Shown here in pieces: positions 10,169-19,689 of a stretch of 64,000 nt of DNA; position 1 is the first letter of the stretch, and each line of letters opens with the position of its first letter. The translations under genes were made by a program, and so were the position numbers. The notes under the pieces are model-generated. The model was not told where the DNA came from and ran no database searches. It worked only from the letters and a program-made list of their open reading frames with translations. Origin of the DNA: Martinezella lusitana (GTDB lineage: Bacteria; Pseudomonadota; Alphaproteobacteria; Rhizobiales; Rhizobiaceae); assembly GCF_010668395.1 (NCBI RefSeq), contig NZ_WUEY01000001.1:496001-560000 (forward strand). The letters are read 5' to 3'.

Positions 10169-10597
10169 TCAACCTCCGTCCTTCTTCAGCGGGATGCCGT
10201 AGAGCTCCAGCCGGTGGTCGACGAGTTTGAAGCCGTGTTCGCGGGCAATGCGCTCCTGCAGCGCCTCGATTTCCGGCGAGTGGAATTCGATCACAACGCC
10301 GCTCTTCAGGTCGATCAGGTGATCGTGATGCTCTTCCGGCACGGTCTCGTAGCGGGAACGGCCATCGCGAAAGTCGTGGCGGGCAAGAAGGCCGGCATCC
10401 TCGAATAGCTTGACGGTGCGATAGACCGTGGAAATCGAGATCTTCGCATCCACCTGAACGGAACGGCGGTAGAGCTCCTCGACATCCGGGTGATCGCCGG
10501 AATTCTCGATGATGCGCGCGATGATCCGGCGCTGCTCCGTCATTCGCATGCCGCGCTCGGCGCAAAGCTCCTCAAGGGATTTTACGGCATCATCCAT
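10169..10597 (-). CDS. mur: Fur-family metalloregulator (Mur, manganese-type)
   Basis: This is a 142-residue Fur-family repressor with an N-terminal winged helix (SISTVYRTVKLFEDAGLL recognition region) and a C-terminal dimerisation domain with the metal ligands HHDHLID. It has only one cysteine (in ELCAERG), so it lacks the CxxC structural zinc pairs. In rhizobia this close Fur orthologue has been recruited as Mur, which represses the sitABCD manganese uptake genes when Mn is replete, while RirA and Irr handle iron. The gene order next to plsC and miaB matches the R. leguminosarum mur locus as I recall it. Fur-type iron sensing cannot be excluded from sequence alone. Confidence 0.87.
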   Translation of the reverse strand: MDDAVKSLEELCAERGMRMTEQRRIIARIIENSGDHPDVEELYRRSVQVDAKISISTVYRTVKLFEDAGLLARHDFRDGRSRYETVPEEHHDHLIDLKSGVVIEFHSPEIEALQERIAREHGFKLVDHRLELYGIPLKKDGG

Positions 10598-10636
10598 CGA
10601 TTGCTGTCTTCGGTCTATTTGGACTGTGACAACGGA

Positions 10637-11131
10637 CTAGCGAAGAACGCGGCGCATGACAAGCGCCGTCGACTTCGTGCCGTCGTCGCCGAGATAGTAG
10701 GCCTTGCGCTCGCCGACCTTTTCGAAGCCGAGCTTGCGGTAGAGGCCGAGCGCGGGCTGATTGCCGCCGTCGACTTCCAGAAACATGGTCTCGCCGCCAC
10801 GATTGCGGGTTTCGCGCAGTGCTGCCTGCATCAGCCTCCAGCCGAGACCGGAGCGCCCGAGCTTGGCGTTGACGGCAATGGTGAGGATTTCGCCCTCGCC
10901 GGCCACATGCCGCGCCAGCACGAAGCCAGGAAGCGCCTTCCTCAGGATGGCATTGGTCTGGCGGGCGACAAACCCGAATGTGGTCTGCTGTGAGAGGAGG
11001 CCCTGGAATTCGGTCTCGTCCCAGATCCGCGGAAACCGCTCACCGTGCAGGAGGGCCACTTCGGCGCAATCCTTGATCTCCATCGGGACGATTTCGTATT
11101 CGGCTTTCAAGGTAAGGTAGGATTCGAGCAT
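10637..11131 (-). CDS. rimI: Ribosomal-protein-alanine N-acetyltransferase RimI
   Basis: This is a GNAT-fold acetyltransferase of 164 residues. The acetyl-CoA loop is seen in LGRSGLGWRLMQAAL (the Q/RxxGxG/A element), followed by the strand FLEVDGGNQPALGLYRKLGFEKVGERKAYY, which is characteristic of RimI, the N-terminal acetylase of ribosomal protein S18. The start lies two bases after the tsaB stop, giving the tsaB-rimI pair that is conserved in most bacteria. It is followed by mur. RimI specificity is inferred from this linkage and the ExxxxNxxAxxLYxxxGF motif. Confidence 0.9.
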   Translation of the reverse strand: MLESYLTLKAEYEIVPMEIKDCAEVALLHGERFPRIWDETEFQGLLSQQTTFGFVARQTNAILRKALPGFVLARHVAGEGEILTIAVNAKLGRSGLGWRLMQAALRETRNRGGETMFLEVDGGNQPALGLYRKLGFEKVGERKAYYLGDDGTKSTALVMRRVLR

Positions 11132-11133
11132 GT

Positions 11134-11790
11134 CTATTGCCTGGCGACTGCGTATCCGGCCTGCGGTCTGGCATCGGGTCCGCGAAGATAAAGCGGCTTC
11201 GGCTTTTCGCCGGCAGGTTTGCCAGCGCCCAGCCGGGCGACGATGGCAATCGGAAATGCGTCTGGCCGCTCCGCCGGCGGCGCGTCGCTCAGCCGGGCGA
11301 TAGCCGTCCCTGTAACGATACCATCGAAGGCGGCGGCAATCGTCCGCGCTTCGTCGATCGTTACGGCCCGTGCCTCGTCCAGCGGGTCGCCATCGGCATC
11401 GAAGCTCTGGAGATAAATCTCCTCGCGCTTGGCATCGATGGCAGCCAGAACCGACTTGCCCGGATTCTGCTCTCGCGCGGCCGCCGCCATGACCTCGAGG
11501 GTCGTGACGCCAACCGCGGGAACGTTGAGGGAGAGTGCAAAGCCGCGCGCGGCTGCGACGCCGATGCGGATGCCGGTGAAGGAACCGGGGCCGACGGTCA
11601 CGACGACACGCTCGATCGCCGAGAGCGCGACATTGGCTTTCGCCAGCGCTTCGTCGACAACGTGCATCAGATGCTCGGCATGCCCCCGTCCAATCGTTTC
11701 CGTGACCTCCCCCATCACAGAATCACTGCCGCTATCATACACAGCGGCAGCGCAATCCACACCTGCCGTGTCGAGCGCCAAGACGATCAT
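11134..11790 (-). CDS. tsaB: tRNA t6A37 threonylcarbamoyltransferase subunit TsaB
   Basis: TsaB (YeaZ) is the non-catalytic ASKHA-fold partner that pairs with TsaD in forming N6-threonylcarbamoyladenosine at A37 of ANN-decoding tRNAs. The 218-residue protein begins with the strand VLALDTAG and has the family segments GRGHAEHLMHVVDEAL and VVTVGPGSFTGIRIGVAAARGFAL (residues about 62-85). It is immediately followed by rimI, and upstream lies the NifU-type gene. The predicted protein has the usual length, with no sign of a TsaD fusion. Confidence 0.93.
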   Translation of the reverse strand: MIVLALDTAGVDCAAAVYDSGSDSVMGEVTETIGRGHAEHLMHVVDEALAKANVALSAIERVVVTVGPGSFTGIRIGVAAARGFALSLNVPAVGVTTLEVMAAAAREQNPGKSVLAAIDAKREEIYLQSFDADGDPLDEARAVTIDEARTIAAAFDGIVTGTAIARLSDAPPAERPDAFPIAIVARLGAGKPAGEKPKPLYLRGPDARPQAGYAVARQ

Positions 11791-11814
11791 ATCAACTTTT
11801 CCGAAACGTCAGAA

Positions 11815-12381
11815 TTAGACGGCTTCGACTTCCTGCACTTCCGGGACGAAATGGCGCAGCAGGTTCTGCACGCCATGCTTCAGCGTCGCCGTCGAGGACG
11901 GGCAGCCGGCACAGGATCCCTTCATGTTGAGGTAGACCTTGCCGTCGCGGAAGCCGCGGAAAGTGATGTCGCCGCCATCCTGGGCGACGGCGGGACGCAC
12001 GCGGGTCTCCAGCAGCTCCTTGATGGTCAGCACGATCGCCTCGTCGCCCTCGTCAAAGAATTCGCCGCCGGCATCCTGCACTTCCGAGGAAACCGAAGAA
12101 GACCCCATGACCGGCTTGCCGGACATGAAATGCTCCATGATGGAACCGAGGATGGCGGGCTTCAGATGCTGCCACTCCTGACTTTCCTTGGAGACCGAGA
12201 TAAAGTCATAGCCGAAATAAACGCCGGTCACGCCCTGGATTTCGAACAGACGGGCCGCGAGCGGCGAAGCATCGGCTTCCTCGGCGCTGCGGAATTCGGC
12301 CGTACCGTTTTCCATCACCACTTTGCCCGGCAGGAACTTGAGTGTCGCGGGGTTCGGCGTCGCTTCGGTCTGAATGAACAT
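11815..12381 (-). CDS. NifU-family Fe-S scaffold/carrier protein (Nfu type)
   Basis: This 188-residue protein has an N-terminal Nfu_N domain (FIQTEATPNPATLKFLPG) and a C-terminal NifU-like domain with the cluster-binding CxxC in GSCAGCPSST near residue 155. It delivers Fe-S clusters to client enzymes in the cytoplasm; MiaB nearby would be one such client. I start at ATG 12381, which has GGAGATCAAG directly upstream, rather than at the longer frame start nine codons earlier. It resembles mitochondrial NFU1 and not the nitrogenase NifU, since the IscU-like and ferredoxin-like domains are missing. Confidence 0.93.
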   Translation of the reverse strand: MFIQTEATPNPATLKFLPGKVVMENGTAEFRSAEEADASPLAARLFEIQGVTGVYFGYDFISVSKESQEWQHLKPAILGSIMEHFMSGKPVMGSSSVSSEVQDAGGEFFDEGDEAIVLTIKELLETRVRPAVAQDGGDITFRGFRDGKVYLNMKGSCAGCPSSTATLKHGVQNLLRHFVPEVQEVEAV

Positions 12382-12498
12382 CTTGATCTCCATGCGGCGG
12401 GCAAACACCCGGTCCCGACTTTAGAATACTTCAAAAGAAAATAGGCCTTTTGGCCATTCTATTCAAGAGAGTGTTTCTCAAGAAATGGCATGTGCCGA

Positions 12499-12990
12499 TC
12501 AGCTCAGCGCGTCGATTTCCTCGTTGCTCAGCGTGTCCGGAAGCACCGTCACCGGGATCGGAAAGGCTGCCGCGCGCCCGGCAATGGACGAGACGAGCGG
12601 GCCTGGGCCTTCCTTGGCAGAACCGGCGGCAAGGACCAGAAGCGCGATATCGCGATCCTCTTCGATGACGGCATTGATCTGCTCGGCGGCCGACCCTTCG
12701 CGAATGACGATTTCCGCATCGATGCCGACATTCTCACGGATGCTCTGCGCCGCTTTTGCCGTCACCGCCTCGGCTTCCTCGCGCGCTTCCGCCCGCATGA
12801 TCTCCTCGACGCCAAGCCATTGCTGGAAGTCGCCTTCGGGGATCACATAGAGCAGCACAAGGCCGCCATTGGAATTCTTGGCGCGCCGGCCGGCATAATG
12901 AACGGCGCGCTGGCATTCCGGCGTACCGTCGATGATCGCCATGAACTTGCGGCGATGACCTTCGAGGCGTGAGAGACGTTTTGATACCAT
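12499..12990 (-). CDS. Universal stress protein UspA family
   Basis: The 163-residue sequence is a single Usp domain. It starts with a short basic leader (MVSKRLSRLEGHRRKF), then the strand MAIIDGTPECQRAVHYA, where the nucleotide-facing Asp sits, and ends with LVLAAGSAKEGPGPLVSS, which corresponds to the G-2x-G-9x-G(S/T) ATP-binding loop in modified form. The role is probably stress adaptation or ATP binding in the cytoplasm. The start is uncertain: ATG 12990 has no clear ribosome-binding site, and the conserved domain begins about 20 codons later. It lies between trpS and the NifU-type gene, separate from trpS by a hairpin. Confidence 0.85.
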   Translation of the reverse strand: MVSKRLSRLEGHRRKFMAIIDGTPECQRAVHYAGRRAKNSNGGLVLLYVIPEGDFQQWLGVEEIMRAEAREEAEAVTAKAAQSIRENVGIDAEIVIREGSAAEQINAVIEEDRDIALLVLAAGSAKEGPGPLVSSIAGRAAAFPIPVTVLPDTLSNEEIDALS

Positions 12991-13022
12991 AAGGGGACTC
13001 TGACACCCGAAGACCGCGTTTT

Positions 13023-13053
13023 GCAAGCCCCCGTTTTTCGACGGGAGCCTTGC
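13023..13053 (-). terminator. Strong hairpin between trpS and the usp gene
   Basis: The minus strand holds a 12-bp stem (GCAAG-bulge-CTCCCGT with ACGGGGGCTTGC) around a CGAAAA loop. It lies just after the trpS stop. The stretch after it is not T-rich, so termination may be inefficient or the hairpin may serve as a 3' stabiliser. Confidence 0.45.
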
Positions 13054-13065
13054 ATCACGACATCA

Positions 13066-14130
13066 TCAATAGAGAAAGCCGATAATGTCGCGAACCTGCT
13101 TCATCGTGACGTCGGCACGGGCACGGGCACGGGCGCCACCATCGCGCAGGACGGTATCGATATGGCCGGGATCGGCCATCAGGCGGCGCATTTCCGTGGT
13201 GATCGGCGAGAGCACATGGACTGCGAGATCGACCAGGGCCGGCTTGAAGACGGAGAACTGCTGGCCGCCGAATTCGGCAAGCACATCGGCCTTCGACTTG
13301 TCGGCGAGCGCGGCATAGATGCCGACCAGATTGTCCGCTTCGGGGCGGCCTGCGAGACCGGCGATTTCGCTCGGCAAGCCATCCGGATCGGTCTTGGCCT
13401 TGCGGATCTTCTTCGAGATGTTTTCCTCGTCGTCGAGCAGGTTGATGCGCGACAGGTCGGAAGCGTCGGACTTCGACATTTTCTTGGTGCCGTCCCGCAG
13501 CGACATGACGCGCGGCGCCGGGCCGTCGATCAGCGGCTCGACCATCGGGAAATAGGCATGCACAGGCTCGTCGCCGACGGTAATGTCGATGCCGTAGCCG
13601 GTGCGGCGAATATGCTCCATGTAGTCCAGATTGAACTTCATGGCGATGTCGCGGGTCAGCTCCAGATGCTGCTTCTGGTCGTCGCCGACCGGAACATGCG
13701 TGGCGCGATAGAGCAGGATGTCGGCGGCCATCAGGCTCGGATAGGCATAGAGGCCGAGCGAGGCCTGCTCGCGGTCCTTGCCGGCCTTGTCCTTGAACTG
13801 CGTCATGCGGTTCATCCAGCCGATGCGGGCGACACAGTTGAAGATCCAGGCGAGCTCGGCATGCGCCGGCACGGCAGACTGGTTGAAGACGATATGCTTT
13901 TCCGGGTCGATGCCGGCGGCAAGAAACGCCGCGGTGATCGAGCGCGTCTGGTTCGGCATGTCCTCATGCACGAGCTGAGCCGTCAGCGCATGCATGTCGA
14001 CGACGCAATAGATGCAGTCGTTGTTGGCCTGCAGCGCCACGAACTTGCGGATCGCGCCGAGATAGTTGCCGAGATGGAGATTGCCGGTCGGCTGGACGCC
14101 GGAGAATACGAGCGGCTTGAATTCGGTCAT
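13066..14130 (-). CDS. trpS: Tryptophanyl-tRNA synthetase
   Basis: TrpS is a class I aminoacyl-tRNA synthetase that charges tRNA-Trp. The 354-residue protein has the HIGH-type motif as [11 protein letters not shown] near residue 15 and the KMSKS loop as [10 protein letters not shown] near residue 205. I start at ATG 14130 ([16 protein letters not shown]), which has GAGGAC upstream; the open frame extends 24 codons further without family similarity. It stands between a VOC-family gene and usp in the leftward block that also holds murJ and glnD. Confidence 0.96.
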   Translation of the reverse strand: MTEFKPLVFSGVQPTGNLHLGNYLGAIRKFVALQANNDCIYCVVDMHALTAQLVHEDMPNQTRSITAAFLAAGIDPEKHIVFNQSAVPAHAELAWIFNCVARIGWMNRMTQFKDKAGKDREQASLGLYAYPSLMAADILLYRATHVPVGDDQKQHLELTRDIAMKFNLDYMEHIRRTGYGIDITVGDEPVHAYFPMVEPLIDGPAPRVMSLRDGTKKMSKSDASDLSRINLLDDEENISKKIRKAKTDPDGLPSEIAGLAGRPEADNLVGIYAALADKSKADVLAEFGGQQFSVFKPALVDLAVHVLSPITTEMRRLMADPGHIDTVLRDGGARARARADVTMKQVRDIIGFLY

Positions 14131-14241
14131 GTCGTCCTCAAAAGGCTTGTGGAGGGCCCGGGCGAGCGGCGCTCGACCCTTGGTTTCGAGCGGCTTATGC
14201 ACGCGGGATCGACGGGGATCAAGAGGCTATGTGACAGACAC

Positions 14242-14634
14242 TCAGGAAGAGTGCTGGATCAGATCCCAGGTGTTGCCATAGGGATCGGCAAAGACCGCCA
14301 CCGTGCCATAGACCTCGTGGCGGGGCTCCTCCATGAACCGCACGCCCTTTGCCTTCATCGCGGTATGATCACGCGCGAAATCGTCCGTCTTCAGGAAGAA
14401 GCCGACGCGGCCGCCGGTCTGGTTGCCGATCGCGGCGCGCTGGCTTTCGTCGGCAGCCTGGGCCAGCAGCAACGCCGCCCCCTCCCCGCCTTGCGGCTTG
14501 ATGACGACCCAGCGCTTGCCCTCCGGCTGTACCTCGTCCTGCAGGCACTCGAAGCCGAGAGCATCGCAGTAGAAGGCTTTCGCGCGATCGTAGTCATCGA
14601 CGACGAGGGCGACGAGGAAGAGGGATTGAGACAT
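14242..14634 (-). CDS. VOC-superfamily (glyoxalase/bleomycin-resistance-like) protein
   Basis: This 130-residue protein has one vicinal-oxygen-chelate fold, with the repeats LFLVALVVDDYDRAKAFYCDALGFE and VGFFLKTDDFARDHTAMKAKG. The ending VFADPYGNTWDLIQ is typical of glyoxalase-like proteins of the PhnB/YaeR kind. The start at ATG 14634 is preceded by GGAG. Substrate and metal use cannot be read from the sequence. It lies between murJ and trpS and is an independent small gene within the leftward block. Confidence 0.85.
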   Translation of the reverse strand: MSQSLFLVALVVDDYDRAKAFYCDALGFECLQDEVQPEGKRWVVIKPQGGEGAALLLAQAADESQRAAIGNQTGGRVGFFLKTDDFARDHTAMKAKGVRFMEEPRHEVYGTVAVFADPYGNTWDLIQHSS

Positions 14635-14700
14635 GTGAAGGCTCCGGAAACAAAACAAACTGCGGGTATACGGAGAGTGCGCGACAGCCGGCTTCGCTGT

Positions 14701-16302
14701 CTACTCCCCGTTCACCACTTCGGTATCTCGAGCAGTCGCTGCCCGCTTGCGCTTCAAATTGCGGCGTACCATGCCCAAATCCACGCCGCCGATCAGGAAG
14801 GCGACAATGAAATAAACCGCCATCGCAATCAATATGAGCAAGCCGAGGACGCCGGTCTTGGTGAGCAGCGTCGAGCTGGACTCCAGAAGCGGCTCCCAAC
14901 GATGAGACAAATATACGATGACGCCGCCCATGACGGCGGAGGAGACGAGCAACATGACGGTGCGGCGCACCAGCGACCACTCCCAGGCGAGGTGTCCGCG
15001 GCGATAGAGCGTAACGAAGAGCTGTATAGCGTTCAGCCATCCTGCGACCGCCTCGGCAAGCGCAATGCCGCGCTCAGCCAGCACCGGGAAAAGCAGGATG
15101 GACAGCGCCGAATTGACGAAGACGGCGACCGCCGTGTAGCGCATCGGCGATTTCGTATCTTCGCGGGCATAAAAGCCGGGCTGCAAGGCCTTGATCAGCA
15201 CGAAAGCCGGCAGTCCCAGGCCGAAGATGGCGAGGATGGAGCCGACCAGCGCCGTATTGTTCGGGTTGAAGGCGCCACGCTCGTAAAGCACGCGGATGAT
15301 ATCGTCGGAGAGCAGCCACAGGGCGACAGCGGCCGGCAGCGTCAGGAACAGCACGAATTCGATCGAGCGGTTCTGGATATTGGCGGCTTCCTTGATATGG
15401 CCCGACTTCAGCGCACGCGCCAGTTCCGGCAGAAGCACGATTCCGACGGCGACGCCGACGACGCCGAGCGGCAACTGGTAGATGCGGTCTGCATATTGCA
15501 GGGCGGCGATCGCGCCTTCCTTGCCCGAGGCAATCGCCTGGCCGATCACCAGATTGATCTGAGTGACGCCGCCGGTGATGGCCGCTGGGATCGCCAGAAG
15601 CAGGAGCCGCTTGACATTGGGCGTGAAGCGCGGAAAGCGCAGGCCGATATTGATGCCGGCATGTCGCACGCCGATATAGACGACGGCCAGCTGCAGCACG
15701 CCTGCCACCAGCACCGACCAGGACAGGTACCAGGCGGTGCTCAGCGGATCGGCGCCGTAATAGATCGCGTAGAACAGCGCGCTGATCATCACCAGGTTCA
15801 GGAAGATCGGGGCCACGGCGGCGGCGAAGAAATGATGCAGCGAATTCAGCATGCCGCTCATCATCGCCGTCAGCGACATCGACATGAGATAGGGGAACAT
15901 CACGGCCGCCAACCGGACCGTCAGGTCGAATTTCTCGGCATCGTCGGCGAAACCAGGCGCGATGACCCAACGCACGAGGAGCGGCATGGCCAGTTCCATG
16001 ACGATGGTAATCAGCAGCAGGACCGAGAAGAGAACGCCGAAGACTTCCTCGGAAAACCGCTTGGCGCCCTCGATGCCGTGTGCCTCGATTTCCTTGGCAA
16101 AGAGCGGCACGAAGGCGGCGTTGAACGCGCCTTCGGCAAACAGGCGGCGGAAGAGGTTCGGAAAGCGGAACGCGGCATAGAAAACGTCGGCCATCGGCCC
16201 GGTGCCGAGGGCGGCCGCCATCAGCGTTTCGCGCGCGAAGCCGAAGATGCGGCTGCCAAGCGTCGCGCCACCGACGGTGATGAATTTCTTGACTAGGCTC
16301 AT
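14701..16302 (-). CDS. murJ: Lipid II flippase MurJ (MviN)
   Basis: MurJ flips the peptidoglycan precursor lipid II across the inner membrane. The 533-residue protein is almost wholly hydrophobic, with about 14 predicted helices of the MOP exporter superfamily. Its N-terminus matches the family ([32 protein letters not shown], given here as separate segments: [11 protein letters not shown] then [12 protein letters not shown]). The segment AFVPLFAKE near residue 65 and the conserved arginines in the cavity region are also present. Its start overlaps the end of glnD by four bases, the glnD-murJ-trpS order being conserved in rhizobia. This is an essential gene. Confidence 0.96.
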   Translation of the reverse strand: MSLVKKFITVGGATLGSRIFGFARETLMAAALGTGPMADVFYAAFRFPNLFRRLFAEGAFNAAFVPLFAKEIEAHGIEGAKRFSEEVFGVLFSVLLLITIVMELAMPLLVRWVIAPGFADDAEKFDLTVRLAAVMFPYLMSMSLTAMMSGMLNSLHHFFAAAVAPIFLNLVMISALFYAIYYGADPLSTAWYLSWSVLVAGVLQLAVVYIGVRHAGINIGLRFPRFTPNVKRLLLLAIPAAITGGVTQINLVIGQAIASGKEGAIAALQYADRIYQLPLGVVGVAVGIVLLPELARALKSGHIKEAANIQNRSIEFVLFLTLPAAVALWLLSDDIIRVLYERGAFNPNNTALVGSILAIFGLGLPAFVLIKALQPGFYAREDTKSPMRYTAVAVFVNSALSILLFPVLAERGIALAEAVAGWLNAIQLFVTLYRRGHLAWEWSLVRRTVMLLVSSAVMGGVIVYLSHRWEPLLESSSTLLTKTGVLGLLILIAMAVYFIVAFLIGGVDLGMVRRNLKRKRAATARDTEVVNGE

Positions 16303-19214
16303 GCGGCGGAACCGGCTTTCTTCTCTGTGTCTGACTTTTCGACGGCGACGCCGCGCGTGGCGGCGGGCGCGATAATGCCAGAAGGCATGCGCTCGCGCAT
16401 TTCATCCTCCTCGCCCGCCATGACCGCTTTCAAGCGCGCGGTGATATAGGCCCGCTTGTTCTCGTTGGAAATCTTCTGTCCGACGAGGTCGGTGACGTAG
16501 AAGGTGTCGATGACCTTTTCGCCGAAGGTGGTGATGCGTGCCGACTGGATATCGAGCGACAGGTCGGAAAGAACGGCGGTGATTTCCGACAGCAGGCCGG
16601 TGCGGTCGAGGCATTCGACCTCGATGACCGTGAACTTGTTGGAGAGGCTGTTGGAGATGATGACCGACGGCGGGATGACGAAAGCCTTGTTCTTGCGGCG
16701 GTTCTTCGTCCGCGTCGCAATGACTTCCGGCAGGCGCTTGCGGCCGGCCAGCACGTCCTCGATCATCTTGCCGATAGTCCCGGCACGGCGCAATTCATCG
16801 GCATCGTCGGCGAATTCGCGGCTGACATGGATGGTGTCGAGGGCCCGGCCATCCGATGTCGTGAAGATCTGCGCGTCCGCGATGTTGGCGCCGGCGGCGG
16901 CGCAGGCGCCGGCGATCACGGTCAGCAGGCGCGGATGGTCGGGCGAGAGCACGGTGATCTCGGTAATGGCATGGAAACTGTCGGTACGCACCATGGTCGC
17001 GAGCACCTTGCCTGCCTTGTCCGCCTGGCGGATGAACTGCGTATGGCGGATCTGGTCCTCCAGCGGCACGGACAGCAGATAGGGCTGGTAGTGCAGCTTG
17101 ACGTAGGCCTTGCGGTCCTTCTGGTTCCAGTCGGAAAGCGCGTGCTCCAATGCCTGGGCGGCCGCTTCCGCCCGCTCCTTGCGCGATACTTCGGAGAAAC
17201 CGCCGGCCAGCAGCAGCTCGGTCTCATAATAGAGCGTGCGCAGCAGCTGACCCTTCCAGCCGTTCCAGACGCCGGGGCCGACGGCGCGGATGTCGCACAC
17301 CGTCAGGATCAGCAGCATCTTCAACCGGTCGAGCGACTGCACCCGGTCGGCGAAATCGATGATGGTCTTGCGATCGGTCAGGTCGCGCGTCTGGGCAACC
17401 ATCGACATGGTCAGATGCTCGGCGATCAGCCAGACAACCAGCTCCGTCTGCTTCGGCGACAGGCCGAAACGCGGGCAGAGCTTGCGCGCGACCTTGGCGC
17501 CGGCTTCCGAGTGATCCTCCTCGCGGCCCTTGGCGATATCGTGCAGGAGCACCGCGACGTAAAGCGCGTCACGATCCTCGATGCCCGGCATCAGCTTGTT
17601 GGTCAGCGGATGAATGTCCTCCGCCTTGCCCTTGTCGATCTCCGACAGCACCTCGACGGCGCGGATCAGGTGCTCGTCCACCGTATAGTGGTGATACATG
17701 TTGAACTGCATCATCGAGACGATCTTGCCGAATTCCGGAATGAAGCGGCCGAGCACGCCGGCCTCGTTCATGCGGCGCAGGATCAGCGCCGGATCGCGCT
17801 TGGACGTCAGGATCGCGAGGAAGAGGCGGTTTGCCTCCTCGTTTTCGCGCAGATCGTTGTCGATCAGGTTCAAGGAGCGGGTGACGCGCTTCAAGGCATC
17901 CGGGTGGAATTCGAGGCCGTTGATATCGGCGACGAAGAACAGCCTGATGAGGCTGACGGGATCGCGCTTGAAGACATCGGGGTTGGCGAGCGCGATGCGG
18001 CCGCGATCCTCGACGAATTCGACGGTGCCGGGGATCTTGCGCGAACGATTGGCGAAGCGGCTGATGACGCCGGTAAGCCCCGGCGTGGCCTTCGCCTGCT
18101 GGTCCTCAAGGGCTGCGCAGAGGATGCGGGTGAGATCGCCGACATCCTTGGCGACAAGGAAATAGTGCTTCATGAAGCGCTCGACCGCCGAAAGGCCAGG
18201 GCGGGCATGATAGCCAAGCGCCTCGGCGATATCGCGCTGAATATCGAAGGAAAGCCGCTCCTCCGCCTTGCCGGTCAGGAAATGCATGTGGCAGCGCACG
18301 GCCCACAGGAAATCCTCCGCCTTCTGGAAGAGGCGATATTCCTGCTTCGAAAGCACCCCGAGCTTCACCAGCTCGGCGGGATCGCGGACGTGGTAGTAAT
18401 ATTTCGAGATCCAGAACAGCGTGTGCAGGTCGCGCAGGCCGCCCTTGCCTTCCTTGACGTTGGGCTCGACCAGATAGCGGGTATCGCCGGCCTTGCGGTG
18501 CCGCTCGTCGCGCTCGGCAAGCTTGGCGGCGATGAATTCCGGGCCGGTATTGGTGACGATTTCCTTGTCGAAGCGAGCCTGCAGCTCACGCGCCAACGGC
18601 GCGTTGCCGCAGATATAGCGGGTCTCAAGGACGGCGGTCCGCACCGTCATGTCCGATTTGGCCTGCTGGATGCATTCCTCGACCGTGCGCGTGGCGTGGC
18701 CAACCTTGAAGCCCATGTCCCAGAGCATATAGAGGATGAATTCCACTGCCTTGTGCGTATCGCTTGCCGGCTTCGGCTGGAAGAGGAAGAGAAGATCGAT
18801 GTCGGAGCCCGGAGCCAGCGTATCGCGGCCATAGCCGCCGACAGCGGTAACGGAGAACGCATCCGCCTGCTTCGGATAGACATGGCGGACGGTGAAATCG
18901 TAGAGGACGGTGATGATCTGGTCCTGCAGCCAGGAAATCCGGTGAGCGCAATCGAGGCCGCCGCCGCGCGCGACCAGCAGCCGCCGCGCTTCCTCACGTC
19001 CCTCCTGGCTCGCCTTCTTCAACAGCGCAAGCAGGGCGGACCGTTCCTCGTTCTTGTCCAGACCCCGTTTGGCGAGCGCCTCGCACGCCACTTTCAGCGC
19101 GGATACGTCGAGAATGGTCGAGAAATCGATGTGATGCGTTTCCATGCTCTGCCGATCGGCTTTCTGTTCGCTGACCGCGGCCCCTTGCCGGGGCGCCTGT
19201 CTTTTCGTCTGCAT
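16299..19214 (-). CDS. glnD: Bifunctional PII uridylyltransferase/uridylyl-removing enzyme
   Basis: GlnD senses glutamine and adds or removes UMP on PII proteins (GlnB/GlnK), so it heads nitrogen regulation (NtrBC, ammonium assimilation). The 971-residue protein has a nucleotidyltransferase domain with [18 protein letters not shown] (about residue 125). It also has a GlnD/PII-UT segment, an HD domain with [17 protein letters not shown] (about residue 565) and two C-terminal ACT domains (about residues 740-930). AGAGGC precedes ATG 19214. A shorter start at METHHIDF, 23 codons in, is possible. It overlaps murJ by four bases. Confidence 0.96.
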   Translation of the reverse strand: MQTKRQAPRQGAAVSEQKADRQSMETHHIDFSTILDVSALKVACEALAKRGLDKNEERSALLALLKKASQEGREEARRLLVARGGGLDCAHRISWLQDQIITVLYDFTVRHVYPKQADAFSVTAVGGYGRDTLAPGSDIDLLFLFQPKPASDTHKAVEFILYMLWDMGFKVGHATRTVEECIQQAKSDMTVRTAVLETRYICGNAPLARELQARFDKEIVTNTGPEFIAAKLAERDERHRKAGDTRYLVEPNVKEGKGGLRDLHTLFWISKYYYHVRDPAELVKLGVLSKQEYRLFQKAEDFLWAVRCHMHFLTGKAEERLSFDIQRDIAEALGYHARPGLSAVERFMKHYFLVAKDVGDLTRILCAALEDQQAKATPGLTGVISRFANRSRKIPGTVEFVEDRGRIALANPDVFKRDPVSLIRLFFVADINGLEFHPDALKRVTRSLNLIDNDLRENEEANRLFLAILTSKRDPALILRRMNEAGVLGRFIPEFGKIVSMMQFNMYHHYTVDEHLIRAVEVLSEIDKGKAEDIHPLTNKLMPGIEDRDALYVAVLLHDIAKGREEDHSEAGAKVARKLCPRFGLSPKQTELVVWLIAEHLTMSMVAQTRDLTDRKTIIDFADRVQSLDRLKMLLILTVCDIRAVGPGVWNGWKGQLLRTLYYETELLLAGGFSEVSRKERAEAAAQALEHALSDWNQKDRKAYVKLHYQPYLLSVPLEDQIRHTQFIRQADKAGKVLATMVRTDSFHAITEITVLSPDHPRLLTVIAGACAAAGANIADAQIFTTSDGRALDTIHVSREFADDADELRRAGTIGKMIEDVLAGRKRLPEVIATRTKNRRKNKAFVIPPSVIISNSLSNKFTVIEVECLDRTGLLSEITAVLSDLSLDIQSARITTFGEKVIDTFYVTDLVGQKISNENKRAYITARLKAVMAGEEDEMRERMPSGIIAPAATRGVAVEKSDTEKKAGSAA

Positions 19215-19373
19215 GCGCTATAGCCTCTTTGACAGGCGATTGACACAGGCATTCTACGCCCGGATCCCTCGACACAAGCCTTACCCGACCCTGTCGAATC
19301 GGCAAACCTCAAGATTTTTATCGGGCCAAAGTTGACGAAGCGTGACGCGCAATCAACACAGAAGCCGGCAGTT

Positions 19374-19670
19374 TTAGGGCATTGCCGGCTCGAGCGACCG
19401 CCGGAGCTCGTTCAAGCTATGCAATATGTTTCGTGACTGGGCGCCGATCTGCGTCACCATCTCGCGTTCACATTCCCAATAGCCGGCCTTCGCGATCTTC
19501 GAGCAGATGTCGGAAATCCGGCTGCAGGACAGGGTGATGTCGAGCAGGCCGCGATCGGATTCACAGTCCGGGGCTTCGCCCTCGCCGCAGATCTTGCCGC
19601 GCGCCGCGATCGGAGAGAAGCGCTCGCCCAGAATACGGACCTCGGCGAGGAGAACTTCGAGATACATCAT
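19374..19670 (-). CDS. Small Cys-rich protein of unknown function
   Basis: I do not recognise this 98-residue protein. AAGGACAAC precedes a double ATG, and the frame ends 159 bases before glnD. It contains five cysteines (in GKICGE, PDCES, LSCSR, DICSK and WECER) and looks helical, with an amphipathic end (SRNILHSLNELRRSL). It has no signal peptide or membrane segment. Its position between mutS and glnD on the same strand, and the good ribosome-binding site, argue that it is real. The cysteines are not in a clear zinc or Fe-S pattern. An unexpressed chance frame remains possible. Confidence 0.6.
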   Translation of the reverse strand: MMYLEVLLAEVRILGERFSPIAARGKICGEGEAPDCESDRGLLDITLSCSRISDICSKIAKAGYWECEREMVTQIGAQSRNILHSLNELRRSLEPAMP

Positions 19671-19689
19671 GTTGTCCTTGGAATATCGC

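Noticed and set aside
12421..12482. Terminator between the usp gene and the NifU-type gene
   Set aside because: GGCC-AAAA-GGCC followed by TATTTTCTTTT is present on the minus strand, but the stem is only four base pairs, so I did not list it as a feature.
13021..16296. A 1091-aa open frame on the + strand over trpS and murJ
   Set aside because: It is antisense to two clear genes and has composition typical of high-GC shadow frames, with no family similarity.
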